This document shows positions 46,057-54,090 of a stretch of DNA of 64,000 bases, piece by piece (position 1 is the stretch's first letter; every line of letters starts with the position of its first letter). This DNA comes from Phyllobacterium sophorae (lineage in GTDB: Bacteria; Pseudomonadota; Alphaproteobacteria; Rhizobiales; Rhizobiaceae), in the NCBI RefSeq assembly GCF_003010965.1, contig NZ_PGGM01000012.1:124001-188000 (forward strand), read 5' to 3'. Under the pieces are notes generated by a model. That model saw only the letters and a program-made list of their open reading frames with translations, was not told where the DNA came from and made no database searches. The translations under genes were made by a program, and so were the position numbers.

Positions 46057-46257
46057 ATGACGTGCCGCCAATGCGAGAAGGTTGGGTTCTTCGTCGCCAG
46101 CGATCTGGCCAATGTAAATGGCCACGGTCGATCGTTCGACAGTTTGGGCTTCCGGTGTAAGGAATGCGATGCAGTCAATTGCGAAGTCGTGCTCTTCGAA
46201 GATGACCGCGACAGGGTCAACAAGAAGCGAATTTTGTGGCGTCCGGTGCAGATGTGA
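46057..46257 (+). CDS. Zinc-ribbon protein, pair member 1, copy 1
   Basis: A 66-residue product from ATG 46057: MTCRQCEKVGFFVASDLAN, then FRCKECDAVNCEVVLFEDD and a basic end KKRILWRPVQM. Two Cys pairs (CRQC, CKEC) about 35 residues apart can bind one zinc. A closely related copy lies at 56433-56690; 41 bases are identical (46087-46127 and 56520-56560). In the second copy the reading frame begins earlier, so the N-terminus here may be shortened. The gene overlaps the next one by four bases. Nucleic acid binding is plausible but not shown. Confidence 0.6.
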   Translation: MTCRQCEKVGFFVASDLANVNGHGRSFDSLGFRCKECDAVNCEVVLFEDDRDRVNKKRILWRPVQM

Positions 46258-46508
46258 GCGGCCTATTGAGTCTCACTACCATCGGCGGATTGATCGACAA
46301 TGGATACGTTCTACGGGCGTCTTGCAGCGCTTCGAAATGCCGCCATTGCGCGCGACTGGATCTTGAGGCGTCCGCTGCTAAGCTGGGCCGAGATCATGGC
46401 AGCATGCACAAAGACCTCGTTCCTTTGCTCTTCTGCTCGAAATGCGGATCGAAGAATATCGCTTTGATCCTGTCGAGCAAGGAGACCAAGGGGCGTGGGC
46501 ACGCGTGA
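46254..46508 (+). CDS. Zinc-ribbon protein, pair member 2, copy 1
   Basis: Up to 84 residues, read from a GTG at 46254 that overlaps the previous stop; a TTG at 46266 is an alternative. It reads TIGGLIDNGYVLRASC, KCRHCARLDLEASAA, and FCSKCGSKNIALILSSKET. It has two Cys pairs and matches the protein at 56693-56935 over its whole length, but lacks the ATG found there. Weak start and extra residues (CSASKC) suggest this copy is less fit. The paired arrangement is conserved in both copies. Confidence 0.55.
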   Translation: MSGLLSLTTIGGLIDNGYVLRASCSASKCRHCARLDLEASAAKLGRDHGSMHKDLVPLLFCSKCGSKNIALILSSKETKGRGHA

Positions 46509-46532
46509 TTGTGGTTGAATTGAAATGCCGAT

Positions 46533-46726
46533 TTATCGGCCTGTCTCGGAATCTGCTGCGCCGCATCGCGCGCGTTCAGGGCTGATGGCCGAAATTCGTA
46601 CTTTTTCGGCTTCTTCGAGTGCCTCGGCGATCAGAGCAGCCCATTGCCTTCCTTGCTTGTCCTTGTGCGAAGATCAGAGAGCCTATCGCAAATCACCTCA
46701 ATCTGCTGTCGGTTCGTTTGATCCAT
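46533..46726 (-). pseudogene. Small unknown protein with one frameshift
   Basis: The ATG at 46726 opens MDQTNRQQIEVICDRLSDLR and then stops after a shift. A frame offset by one base goes on with GRQWAALIAEALEEAEKVRI and ISPERARCGAADSETGR, ending at 46533. Joined, about 64 residues. The helical character and length resemble the small charged proteins nearby, but I do not recognise a family. Confidence 0.38.
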
Positions 46727-46872
46727 TGCGCTACTCCAAACTGACGACCCGACCTCTTTACTCAACACAATTACAGATCGGGCCGCCACTGAGCATTGGG
46801 GCGTCAGCAATGTTACAATGCTCGCCGATGGTTAACGAATAGTTCGGTCGGCTCACCAAACTCCGGCATAGA

Positions 46873-48336
46873 TCACTGAGCCGTGAGTGAGGATACTGCG
46901 CTGGCCTTCGAGACCGGTGGCGGGTTCCACTTCCCTGTCAGAGCCTCAGCCTTGGGTGCGTAGAGTCGCATTGTCAAATTGTACGGCCCTTCGGGAGCCG
47001 GCAGCCAGTTCCATTCCTTATCCTTGCCAGGGCTCTCGTGCTGGAAGTAGAGATCGAGCGAACCGTCAGCGTTATACACGAACGGCATCCAGCTGCTGAC
47101 CGCAAATCGGTTGATTGAGTTGCCGACCTGGAATCCCTTGTCGTCATACAGCGTCACCGACCAGAAGGCGTGGGCGGGGGGAATTTCGGCCTTGTCGAAG
47201 TGAATTGTGTAACTGTTCTTGCCATCGAGCGGCTGGCCGGTTTCGTCGGCAAGATTGAGGGGATAGATGGCGTCTTCGGGCAGGTTGGCACCGAGACCCT
47301 GCTGCGCAATGATGGCGCGTTTCAGGTAGTAGTTTCCATACACTCCCATGGTGTCGGTGTTCATCGACCAACCGTTGGCGACCCGGGCAAGCGTTTTAAG
47401 CTTCCAGAGCATGAGCGCTTGTGCCTCCTGCGGAACGGTCGCGAGTGCCTTCTGGACAGCCGGATCCGCCTTGGACAGGTCAAAGCTCTTGCCCGGTTCG
47501 ATGCCGATCCGCTTCATCCGTGCCAGGATCGGCTCGTCGGTGCTATGCGGCGGGATCACCTTCAACAGCTCGGCGGCATAGGTGAAATAGCGGTCTGCGG
47601 GCATGGTATCAACCTGAACCTTCGGTGGCGTTTTCATGTCAATCGACGTGTCGATCTTCACTTCGGCCGGCTTAGGATCCTTGCCCCATTCCGAGAGCAG
47701 CGTGATCTTGTAGCCGTCCTGAACCTTGTGAACGGCTTCATAGTCCGGCGGTCCGTCCGTTTTTGTTCGCCCGATGATCCAGACATAGGGTGTCGGTGCG
47801 TCGATCCTCTGGGTCCCTTCCGGCAGCTTGAACTCATCAAACTTCACCCGCAGGTCAGGCCGCCAGTTGGGCGGTGCGATGAGGAAGTGGCCCGTCCCGG
47901 TCCCAGTGGTTCGCCAGCCCGGGGAGGCAAACACGTCCGTCCACATGTCGAGCATGGGCAGAAGATAATAGCGTGCGCCGGTGTCAGGAGCCGAAACGAC
48001 CACCGGCTCTTTCGTCAGATCGAGCCAGCCGCTCGAGTACAGCGTGTCGAAATTCGGACGTACCACCGCCTTCATATCCGCCGGCGGGAACTCGCGGATG
48101 TTGTTGAACTGATTGGCCGGACCACCAATGGCCCCCGACTTGGCCTCGACACTTGTCAGTTGCCTTCGGGTGATGTCCATCGACAGCAAGGGATAAAAAT
48201 ACACGTAGGCGTCCACACCTATCGCATGGGCCTCCTCCTCCGTGATCGCAGGCGGTGAGTTCTGGGCTATCGCCCCTTGCGTTAATATTGGGCCAAAAAG
48301 AACACTCAAGAAGAGTGCAGTCGCCGTCCTGTTCAT
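46873..48336 (-). CDS. DUF1254/DUF1214 secreted protein
   Basis: The ATG at 48336 follows CGGGAGAACGAC and opens a signal peptide (ATALFLSVLFGPILTQGAIA). The 487-residue mature protein has the DUF1254 block (AYVYFYPLLSMDITRRQL, RPNFDTLYSSGWLDLTKEPV) and a DUF1214 block at the C-terminus (AFWSVTLYDDKGFQVGNSIN, RFAVSSWMPFVYNADGSLDL, PEGPYNLTMRLYAPK). Proteins of this type are exported, of unknown reaction, and often occur as tandem families in soil bacteria. The mature protein is probably periplasmic or surface-bound. It is monocistronic. Confidence 0.9.
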   Translation of the reverse strand: MNRTATALFLSVLFGPILTQGAIAQNSPPAITEEEAHAIGVDAYVYFYPLLSMDITRRQLTSVEAKSGAIGGPANQFNNIREFPPADMKAVVRPNFDTLYSSGWLDLTKEPVVVSAPDTGARYYLLPMLDMWTDVFASPGWRTTGTGTGHFLIAPPNWRPDLRVKFDEFKLPEGTQRIDAPTPYVWIIGRTKTDGPPDYEAVHKVQDGYKITLLSEWGKDPKPAEVKIDTSIDMKTPPKVQVDTMPADRYFTYAAELLKVIPPHSTDEPILARMKRIGIEPGKSFDLSKADPAVQKALATVPQEAQALMLWKLKTLARVANGWSMNTDTMGVYGNYYLKRAIIAQQGLGANLPEDAIYPLNLADETGQPLDGKNSYTIHFDKAEIPPAHAFWSVTLYDDKGFQVGNSINRFAVSSWMPFVYNADGSLDLYFQHESPGKDKEWNWLPAPEGPYNLTMRLYAPKAEALTGKWNPPPVSKASAVSSLTAQ

Positions 48337-48740
48337 GTCGTTCTCCCGTTGCTGTTCTAAGCTGTGCCTATCCTCCAATTCGCAATCAGCTTGTTGCAAT
48401 CAGCTTGCCTTGAAAGCCACAATGCTAATGAAAAATTGCCAGGACTAGCGAATACAAGACTAGAAATTTGTGAAAGGGCGGGAAGTACGTTACGGTTACA
48501 AGGGCGCTATGAAACGCCAAGTGGCAAAGAAATACATCGAAGGTGCTACCGGTGTTCCCACACCTTTATTGCAGACAATACTTTAACAAGCGCCAAAGCC
48601 GGAAGCAGAAAGCTGCTCGGTATCAAGCCGAGCAACAGTCCTCCTCAAAGGAGCTGGGCCTCAGCGCGACGCCTATTGAGTGGTGGGTCAAGCGGAACAT
48701 TCTTCCGCGCTGATTTGTTCCGATCATAAGGAGAAACTGA
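48337..48740. other. Intergenic stretch with a possible broken gene
   Basis: A plus-strand frame ending at 48713 reads KAARYQAEQQ and ATPIEWWVKRNILPR, which looks like the end of a real small protein, but no matching start is found in frame. GGAAC at 48694 with 17 bases and TGTT (48716-48719) is a weaker EcfG-like match in front of the next gene. Confidence 0.35.
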
Positions 48741-48914
48741 TATGGGTGATCCGATACCTGCTCCGGAACAGAGCCAATACCGTTGCCTCATGAACCGCCC
48801 ACACAGTTCCGGGCCCGAACCAATACCTCCGTAAAGGAGCCACCGCCGGATCATGTGGCGGATGAGTCACCTCTACCAAACCCTGACGAGATACCGGAAC
48901 CGAAACATGTTTGA
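48741..48914 (+). pseudogene. Small proline-rich protein with one frameshift
   Basis: The ATG at 48741 after AAGGAGAAACTGAT opens MGDPIPAPEQ, which shifts near 48780 to PIPLPHEPPTQ and ends PDHVADESPLPNPDEIPEPK HV at 48914. The joined product (~57 residues) is Pro- and acid-rich and would be unstructured. A weak EcfG-like promoter (48694-48719) lies just upstream. Function unknown. Confidence 0.38.
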
Positions 48915-48958
48915 TCGATCTGGGTGGAACAATTAAAATTTGGAAGAGACCCCGTCTG

Positions 48959-49231
48959 ATGACTAAAGCCGATGATACGATAAAGGCTGAGCGTAAGGCC
49001 AAGGCGGCTGAAAGGATGCGTAAGTGGCGGGCCGCTAATCCGCAGAGCCCCGACCAAAAGACCAAGGCAGCAGAGAAATCTCGCAAGTGGCGGCAAGTGA
49101 ATAAGCAGCGCCACAACGCTTACATGCAGGCCTGGCGTGATGCTAATCGCGATAAAGTCAATTTCTACCAAAGGGCCCGCCGACAAAAGGCCCGGGCCGC
49201 GAAAAACGCGGCAAGCTCGAGCGAGTCGTGA
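48959..49231 (+). CDS. Small basic protein with WR repeats
   Basis: A 90-residue product from ATG 48959, behind GGAAGAGACC. It is basic and helical and has three copies of a motif close to A-x2-[MKS]-R-K-W-R-x-[AV]-N: ERMRKWRAANP, EKSRKWRQVNK and YMQAWRDANRD, 20-25 residues apart, and a Lys/Arg tail. Such repeats may bind nucleic acid. I do not recognise a named family. It is read after the proline-rich gene, separated by 44 bases. Confidence 0.6.
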   Translation: MTKADDTIKAERKAKAAERMRKWRAANPQSPDQKTKAAEKSRKWRQVNKQRHNAYMQAWRDANRDKVNFYQRARRQKARAAKNAASSSES

Positions 49232-49281
49232 CCAGTCGTTGACTCCGTGTGGATCAGAGCAGGGGCGTCGACGTTCCCTAC

Positions 49282-49461
49282 TTATTGTGGATCCTCGCCC
49301 GCAACATCATTATGACTCTGCCGGGGGGAGTCCACTTGATCCAATTCCAGTCGGTCACATTTGCCGCCGGCCAGCCGAAGGTCGCGCTTCCGGCCGTTCC
49401 ATGAACGTTTGTCCGGGTATGGCGGCCTGCGCGGGTCACTGATCAGCTCTATTTCCGACAT
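49282..49461 (-). CDS. Possible small protein, weak evidence
   Basis: From ATG 49461 a 59-residue frame starts MSEIELISDPRRPPYP and continues DKRSWNGRKRDLRL. The composition is protein-like, yet no clear ribosome site precedes it. The start lies inside a dispersed 47-base repeat whose second copy (50813-50859) does not continue into a frame. It could be real or chance. Confidence 0.3.
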   Translation of the reverse strand: MSEIELISDPRRPPYPDKRSWNGRKRDLRLAGGKCDRLELDQVDSPRQSHNDVAGEDPQ

Positions 49462-49503
49462 GCGCAGTTGAAAACAATTTGCCTTTCGAGGTCTCCACGC
49501 GAA
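49457..49503. repeat. 47-base repeat, copies at 49457-49503 and 50813-50859
   Basis: Two copies of a segment starting GACATGCG and ending GCGAA agree at 40 of 47 positions. One lies before the MWFGY gene, the other interrupts the XRE gene at 50700. Both have sequence on each side that does not match, so this is a mobile or recombined segment, origin unknown. Confidence 0.65.
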
Positions 49504-49592
49504 GGCTTTCCACGGAACGCTTCCTACGGTCATATCTGAAGCAGAGAAGCAATTGGGCGCTATCCGTTAAAGGGCGAGAGATCAAGGTCAAA

Positions 49593-49868
49593 GTGGGTGA
49601 AGGCGTGAGAATGTGGTTCGGATATGAGCTCTCGGAGGATGGCGTATGGGAGGCCGTCTGCTACCGCACAAACTTCGGTCGCCGTCCACCTTTGGAAGAT
49701 AGCCTACGCACTGAAATGGTCAAGCGCACTGGCCCAATGAGGGCCGGTGCGCTTTTAGCGCGTCGAGTTGCTTCCCGCTTGCTTATGGCCAGCGTGATTG
49801 AGTGCCAGAGCGACCAAACGCTCGCCAGCGGTCAAATACGAGAACTTTTTATCTCAGCCAAAGATTGA
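49593..49868 (+). CDS. MWFGY-type small protein, copy 1 with replaced C-terminus
   Basis: A GTG at 49593 aligns with the ATG of copy 2 (58954) and gives 91 residues. The core GVRMWFGYELSEDGVWEAV, CYRTNFG, PPLEDSLRTEMV matches copy 2 (58954-59166). After EMV this copy diverges: copy 2 continues EVPADCIGADGEPIFAK, while here the frame runs through a hairpin (49723-49756) and yields KRTGPMRAGALLARRVASRL. The original end was therefore lost by recombination at that hairpin. It might be non-functional. Confidence 0.5.
   Translation: MGEGVRMWFGYELSEDGVWEAVCYRTNFGRRPPLEDSLRTEMVKRTGPMRAGALLARRVASRLLMASVIECQSDQTLASGQIRELFISAKD
49723..49756 (+). terminator. Terminator-like hairpin, copy 1
   Basis: AGCGCACTGGCCC, loop AATGA, GGGCCGGTGCGCT with one G-T pair, then TTTT. 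A near copy is at 52569-52600. It lies inside the reading frame of the MWFGY copy 1, whose homologue lacks it. Confidence 0.6.
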
Positions 49869-49939
49869 TACGACATTGATATAGTTTGATATTCTGTATG
49901 ATTAGTTTGTAGGATGGCCTGTGTTGGAGGTCTGTAGGA

Positions 49940-50650
49940 ATGATTGAGTACCGGCTGTTTAACACCAAGGTTGACGGCGACGTGGGGAAAATCGTGTCGA
50001 AGAAAATCCGTTGGCTGGTCACAATTTGTGTAATAGTAGCGGCCTTTTTGGGGTATGGTTTCTACAATTCTTCTGTTTTCAGATTCCGTTATCAAGTGAC
50101 TGTTGAGGTCGGAACTCCTGACGGTATTAAATCTGGCGTATCAGTAGTTGAGGCCGTTTATTGGAGAAACCGTTTTGGTCATCTGTTTCTCGGCCCCGGG
50201 TTCCCTTCGACTATTTTAGGGGAGGCTTTGTTCGTCGATCTCGGCCGCGGGCAGAATTTGTTGCCAACATTGACAACGATCGAATCAAATTCACGAAAGT
50301 TGACAAGGCCAGAGTATCTTCCGTTGCGCTTGTATAATTTGCCTTGGGGGCGAACAAACGCGGTTGACGCTATGAAAGATGCCATCCAAAGGGCGAATAA
50401 TAGCGGAAGCAGAATGTTAAGCTTCGATATGCTGCCTCTGTTGATTAGGTTTCGTGACATTAGGGATCCGACTTCTTTCGAAGAGCTCGATCCTAATGAC
50501 TTAGCGTCGAAATATGGACCCGGATACTCACTCAAGTCTGCCACTTTAAAACCCAGCACTGATGAAATTACAGATCAGCTTGATAGGATACTGGTTTGGC
50601 TTCCCGCGTTGAAAAACAGGCGCTCGATGGGGGAACTACAGAACGTATGA
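49940..50650 (+). CDS. Unknown membrane-anchored protein, AT-rich
   Basis: The ATG at 49940 follows GGAGG. The 236-residue protein has one N-terminal membrane helix (WLVTICVIVAAFLGYGFYN) and a large soluble region outside it, with EVGTPDGIKSGVSVVEAVYW and FLGPGFPSTILGEALFVDLG. Four or five charged segments follow, including RANNSGSRMLSFDMLPLLIRF. I do not recognise a family. The base composition is clearly AT-richer than the flanking genes, suggesting recent transfer. The next gene is a truncated XRE regulator 49 bases downstream, possibly in the same transcript. Confidence 0.72.
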   Translation: MIEYRLFNTKVDGDVGKIVSKKIRWLVTICVIVAAFLGYGFYNSSVFRFRYQVTVEVGTPDGIKSGVSVVEAVYWRNRFGHLFLGPGFPSTILGEALFVDLGRGQNLLPTLTTIESNSRKLTRPEYLPLRLYNLPWGRTNAVDAMKDAIQRANNSGSRMLSFDMLPLLIRFRDIRDPTSFEELDPNDLASKYGPGYSLKSATLKPSTDEITDQLDRILVWLPALKNRRSMGELQNV

Positions 50651-50699
50651 ACCCACTGATGATCGGATCTAATGATTTAAAGAAAGAGGAATAATAGCA

Positions 50700-50987
50700 A
50701 TGACAGACCCGCCGTTCTTCGTGCAACGCCGTGCAAAAGGTCTGTCAAAGACTCAAGTAGCCAAAACTCTCGGAAGGCATCAGCCTTTTATTGCCAATAT
50801 TGAAAGCGGCCAGACATGCGTAGTTGAAACTAATTTACCTTTCGAGGTGTCCCGGCGAAACCTTCTCGCAAGCGCGGGTTCGCCATTAAGGTCCAGCGAC
50901 AAAATGATTAAAAAACTGATGTTGTGTAGCGTCAATAGTTTGTCTGCCAGCGGACATTTCAGGCTGATGGCCGCCCTGACCGCTTGA
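50700..50987 (+). pseudogene. Truncated XRE-type regulator
   Basis: The ATG at 50700, behind AAAGAGGA, begins an HTH of the XRE/Cro-CI family: RRAKGLSKTQVAKTLGRHQP, FIANIESGQTCVVE. This matches the start of rhizobial XRE proteins, but after residue ~41 the sequence enters the 47-base repeat (50813-50859) and then unrelated sequence. A normal protein would continue with a short helix after the ESG block. The remaining 95-residue product may still hold an HTH, but dimer contacts are likely lost. Confidence 0.62.
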
Positions 50988-51027
50988 CCCTGATGACGTG
51001 CGAGAACCGCCGAAACAAGTTGAGGGT

Positions 51028-51068
51028 GAGGCCCAACGCTGGGGGTTTGGAGAGAGGCGCTGGGCCTC
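51028..51068. terminator. Hairpin without T-run
   Basis: GAGGCCCAACGC and GCGCTGGGCCTC form a 12-base stem with one mismatch and a 17-base loop. No T-run follows, so termination would need another factor; the element may be a structured RNA or repeat. Confidence 0.4.
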
Positions 51069-51383
51069 GGCTGAATCCCGGGGTGAGATAATCAGCTGCC
51101 GAATATTATTCCTTTTCAGATCTCCTTGATAGTAGCCACTTAGGTTGAAGAAATAGTTCTAAACTTGCTGTTTTTCGGAAAAAAACGATCGGCTAGTGGT
51201 CAGGGCGGCGGTGGTTTTCCTTCGCTGTCTGCAGGCCGGTTTCCGCCGGGACTGCAGTTGGTCCTTGCGCGTTTCTGAACATGCAAAAATAAGGCCGATG
51301 GGGTATTGCTCACATTATGCCCATTGACCTTCGCTACCGAACAAAGCGCTCAAGCTGGTCTTGTGCGCTTTTCCTTGTGGGAT

Positions 51384-52422
51384 TCAATGATCATGCTGGT
51401 GATGTGCGTCGGGAAAGTGGGCGTGCGAATGAGTGATTGGCTCATGCTTGTGTTTATGGCGATGCTTCACACCCGGCATCACAGGGAAATCATGGCTGTG
51501 CTGATGGTGTACGTCGTGGACGTGTTCGTGGTCATGCTCAATGGGCATATGCGCGTGCGAATGATCGTGCTGCTCGGTAAGATGCAGCCATATCCCCACC
51601 GCCATCAAAACGCCTGCGCATAGCAGGGGCAAGGTCACCGGCTCCCCCATGGCAACAGCAAGAATTGCACCGATGAACGGGGCAATCGAGAAGTACGCGC
51701 CCGTGCGCGCAGTCCCAAGATGCCTCAGTCCGATCACGAACAGCGCAAGACTTACGCCATAGGCCAAAAGCCCAACCACCATTGCTCCGGCTGTGTTCAA
51801 TACCGCGGGCAATACTGCACCAACAAGCATTGCAAGTGCGAGATTAACGCAACCTGCCACAAGCCCCTTAACGGATGCGATCCACGTAGCATCTGATAAC
51901 GAGACTTTACGCGTGAGATTGTTATCAATGCCCCAAGCCAGGCACGCACCGAGGACCGCCAAAGCAGGCCACAATCCGGCGAACTTCGCTTCGCCGGGCC
52001 AACTGAGGATCATTGCTCCCGCAACAATTGCTACCATCCCGAAAGCGATCCGACGGTCAAAATTTTCTTTGAAAACGAACCACGCGAGAAGTGCGGTAAA
52101 TACGCCTTCGGCATTCAACAGTAGCGAAGCGCCCGAAGCAGGCATGCCGGTTAGCCCAAACATCAGAAGAACCGGGCCTATCACTCCCCCGGATATCACA
52201 GCGCCGACAAACCATGGCAATTCGGCGCGAGAGAGCGCGGCGGCGGGAGATTGATTGACAAAACGATAGATCGTAAGGCCAACGCCCGAACCCAAATATA
52301 AAAGGGCGGCAAGCATCCACGGATTAACAGATGTAAGCAGTAGTTTTGCTAGCACCAAACAGTGCTGCCGCGCCTAGCGCTGCAAACAATCCCGTTTGTG
52401 ACAAGCTTTGTGGAAATCTCAT
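51384..52422 (-). CDS. DMT/EamA transporter with histidine-rich tail, N-terminal frameshift
   Basis: The intact frame (GTG 52358) holds 324 residues with about ten membrane segments (two EamA repeats, e.g. WGIDNNLTRKVSLSDATW and MGEPVTLPLLCAGVLMAVG). The C-terminal ~60 residues are very rich in His (EQHDHSHAHM, HDHEHVHDVHHQHSH, HKHKHEP), a putative metal-binding arm. The first segment is missing in this frame, but a frame offset by one base from ATG 52422 reads MRFPQSLSQTGLFAAL, AALFGAS, then joins at about 52345. So the gene begins at 52422 with an indel. It may export or import metal ions or metal-bound metabolites; the substrate is inferred only from the tail. Confidence 0.78.
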
Positions 52423-52568
52423 TGATCAATCTCGTATTGCAGTGGCGGTTCAGGGTAGCAGTTAGGAATTATGCTGCAAACTTACTGATACTAAAGGCAT
52501 CTAGTTTGGAGGGGGATCGAACCGGCTTCTTTGGAGGGACCGTCCGAAACGTACCTTCGCAACCGATC

Positions 52569-52600
52569 AAGCGCACTGGTCCGTTTGGGCCGGTGCGTTT
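52569..52600 (+). terminator. Terminator-like hairpin, copy 2
   Basis: AAGCGCACTGGTCC, loop GTTT, GGGCCGGTGCGTTT. Related to the hairpin at 49723. Upstream coding sequence on this strand is not evident, so this may be a mobile or repeated element. Confidence 0.5.
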
Positions 52601-52707
52601 CTAGCGCGCTGAGTTGCGACCGCGTCCTGCTTGATTATTTGCCCTGCGCCCTGAAGATGTCGGGACGATGGATCTCCTTGCTGCCAGCGTGCCTTCAAGG
52701 TCGGATA

Positions 52708-52821
52708 ATGAAAATCACTGCTGTCCTCTGGGTCGCCGCATGGATCATGCTGGCGGCGACTTCGCTCACGCATGCGGAGCAAAATTGCCCGGAACTGCCC
52801 CGCTTAAATCAGCGTTTCTAA
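52708..52821 (+). CDS. Very small secreted peptide
   Basis: A 37-residue product from ATG 52708: MKITAVLWVAAWIMLAATSL, then THAEQNCPELPRLNQRF. The first 22 residues form a signal peptide or a single membrane helix. AAGG seven bases upstream may be its ribosome site. One Cys remains in the short mature part. It might be a lost longer secreted protein. Confidence 0.4.
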   Translation: MKITAVLWVAAWIMLAATSLTHAEQNCPELPRLNQRF

Positions 52822-52887
52822 GCATGCGTGATTTACCATTCCATATGTGACGATATTGACCGGAGTACCCGGAAACAAACGAAACAT

Positions 52888-53064
52888 ATGCTCGGTGGCG
52901 GAAGCGGCCGAATGGCTCGTCATGTATTGGCCAAAAAGCTGATTGAGGCGCGCCAGGCGTGCCGTGACGCCCTGGCGGGACGAATTACCTGCACGAAGGC
53001 GCGAAGCGCCTTTATTGAAGCTGCGCGAGAAGCCGACATCTATATCGACCACAAACGCCTTTAG
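52888..53064 (+). CDS. DUF982-like small protein
   Basis: A 58-residue product from ATG 52888 (MLGGGSGRMARHVLAKKL). It reads LIEARQACRDALAGRITC, TKARSAFIEAAREADIYI and DHKRL, the C-terminal half of a DUF982 domain without the N-terminal strand part. A shorter start is possible at 52912. Whether it folds alone is unclear. The gene converges with a Cys/His-rich gene that ends at 53061, overlapping it by four bases. Confidence 0.55.
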   Translation: MLGGGSGRMARHVLAKKLIEARQACRDALAGRITCTKARSAFIEAAREADIYIDHKRL

Positions 53065-53198
53065 TTCTCGCCATCCGTCTTGTGCTCGCTGCAGTACCAT
53101 TCCTGGCCGTACCGCTTTTCAAAGCCGAACGCGCCCCACGCCCTGCAGTAGGGATGCATGCAGTAATGCTCAAACAGCCCGGCTGGAGCTTTCTCCAT
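53061..53198 (-). CDS. Small Cys/Trp-rich protein
   Basis: From the ATG at 53198, 45 residues: MEKAPAGLFEHYCMHPYCRA, WGAFGFEKR and WYCSEHKTD. Three Cys and two His, with CxxxxC and WYCxEH, form a probable zinc site like small rhizobial proteins of the pattern C-x-x-x-x-C-x-x-WGxFG. The frame stays open upstream (ILISEAPKPTYPEH), so the true start may be earlier, with a non-ATG codon. It follows the small membrane gene and SRAP gene on the same strand. Confidence 0.5.
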   Translation of the reverse strand: MEKAPAGLFEHYCMHPYCRAWGAFGFEKRYGQEWYCSEHKTDGEN

Positions 53199-53233
53199 AT
53201 GTTCAGGATAGGTGGGCTTGGGCGCTTCAGATA

Positions 53234-53419
53234 TCAGAATGGCTTCGACAAGATGGGATCTAAGTGGAAGGCAAGTGCCAACATGATCAGGATAGCGATG
53301 GCGACGCAAATCTTGCCGATGCCAAAAAGACGCGTGCCATAGACGACCCGAGGTCGGGGCGAAAGATCGGCCCATTTCGCCTTCACCTTAAACTGCTCGT
53401 TGTCGTCCTTTGAGCTCAT
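53234..53419 (-). CDS. Small membrane protein coupled to SRAP gene
   Basis: From ATG 53419 the product has 61 residues: a charged start (MSSKDDNEQFKVKAKWAD) and one membrane helix (IGKICVAIAILIMLALAF). The start overlaps the SRAP stop by four bases (ATGA), so translation should be coupled. Function is unknown. The two are in line with the small Cys-rich gene downstream. Confidence 0.6.
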   Translation of the reverse strand: MSSKDDNEQFKVKAKWADLSPRPRVVYGTRLFGIGKICVAIAILIMLALAFHLDPILSKPF

Positions 53420-54090
53420 ATGAGAAGGGGCTCCTCTTCCTCGGCCTTCGGTTGTGGCAAAATGATCAGGTCGTCGTCGGGCAGGGGCCTTTGCAACTCC
53501 AGCGCCTCTTCGGCCGGCGCATTCATCCAAACGTCGATTTCTCCCGCCGTCCGTAGAATGACAGGCATGGCCTGATGGTGGATCGGCTTGACCACGGCAT
53601 TCGCAAAGGTCGTCAGGAACGCGAAGATATCCGCCTGGACGGGTCCCTCCTTCTTTTTGCGAGTCCCGTACCAGGGTGTCCAGATGCCGGCGAACCAGAA
53701 CAGGGGCTTTTCCTCGTTGAGGGCAAACCAGTAGAGCGGTTTTTTCTTGGTCACAAGATCTGGATCGCGCCCATACTCGGCAAAACTGGTCGCCGGCACA
53801 ACGCATCGGTTGGCAGGTCCAATCCATGGCGACCAGTGCGCAGACTTTGGATTTCGAATATTGGTAATGCCGCCATCGACCGTGCCTTTGAGATATTGTG
53901 GCGGTGTCGGCATGCCCCATCGTGCTAACGCAAGCTCACGTTCGCCATCGGCGTTCTTCCTCCCGATCGGAGCATGATAATCCGGAAAGACATCCATCTG
54001 TGGCGTCAGGCGGTTGGTGAGGTCATTGATAGGCAGGAAGAGCTGCCGCATCGCTTCAAAAGTCGTGGTGGCGTTATAGAGGTTACACAT
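53416..54090 (-). CDS. SRAP (YedK/HMCES) family protein
   Basis: A 224-residue SOS-response-associated peptidase domain protein. The second residue is the catalytic Cys (MCNLYN), and conserved positions include the Asn near NIRNPKSAHW and the His in HHQAMPVIL; PATSFAEYGRD is also typical. SRAP proteins cross-link to abasic sites in single-strand DNA and shield them. It is followed by a small membrane gene coupled by ATGA and preceded by a four-helix membrane protein gene that overlaps by eight bases. Many mobile and plasmid elements carry SRAP, consistent with the accessory context. Confidence 0.92.
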   Translation of the reverse strand: MCNLYNATTTFEAMRQLFLPINDLTNRLTPQMDVFPDYHAPIGRKNADGERELALARWGMPTPPQYLKGTVDGGITNIRNPKSAHWSPWIGPANRCVVPATSFAEYGRDPDLVTKKKPLYWFALNEEKPLFWFAGIWTPWYGTRKKKEGPVQADIFAFLTTFANAVVKPIHHQAMPVILRTAGEIDVWMNAPAEEALELQRPLPDDDLIILPQPKAEEEEPLLI

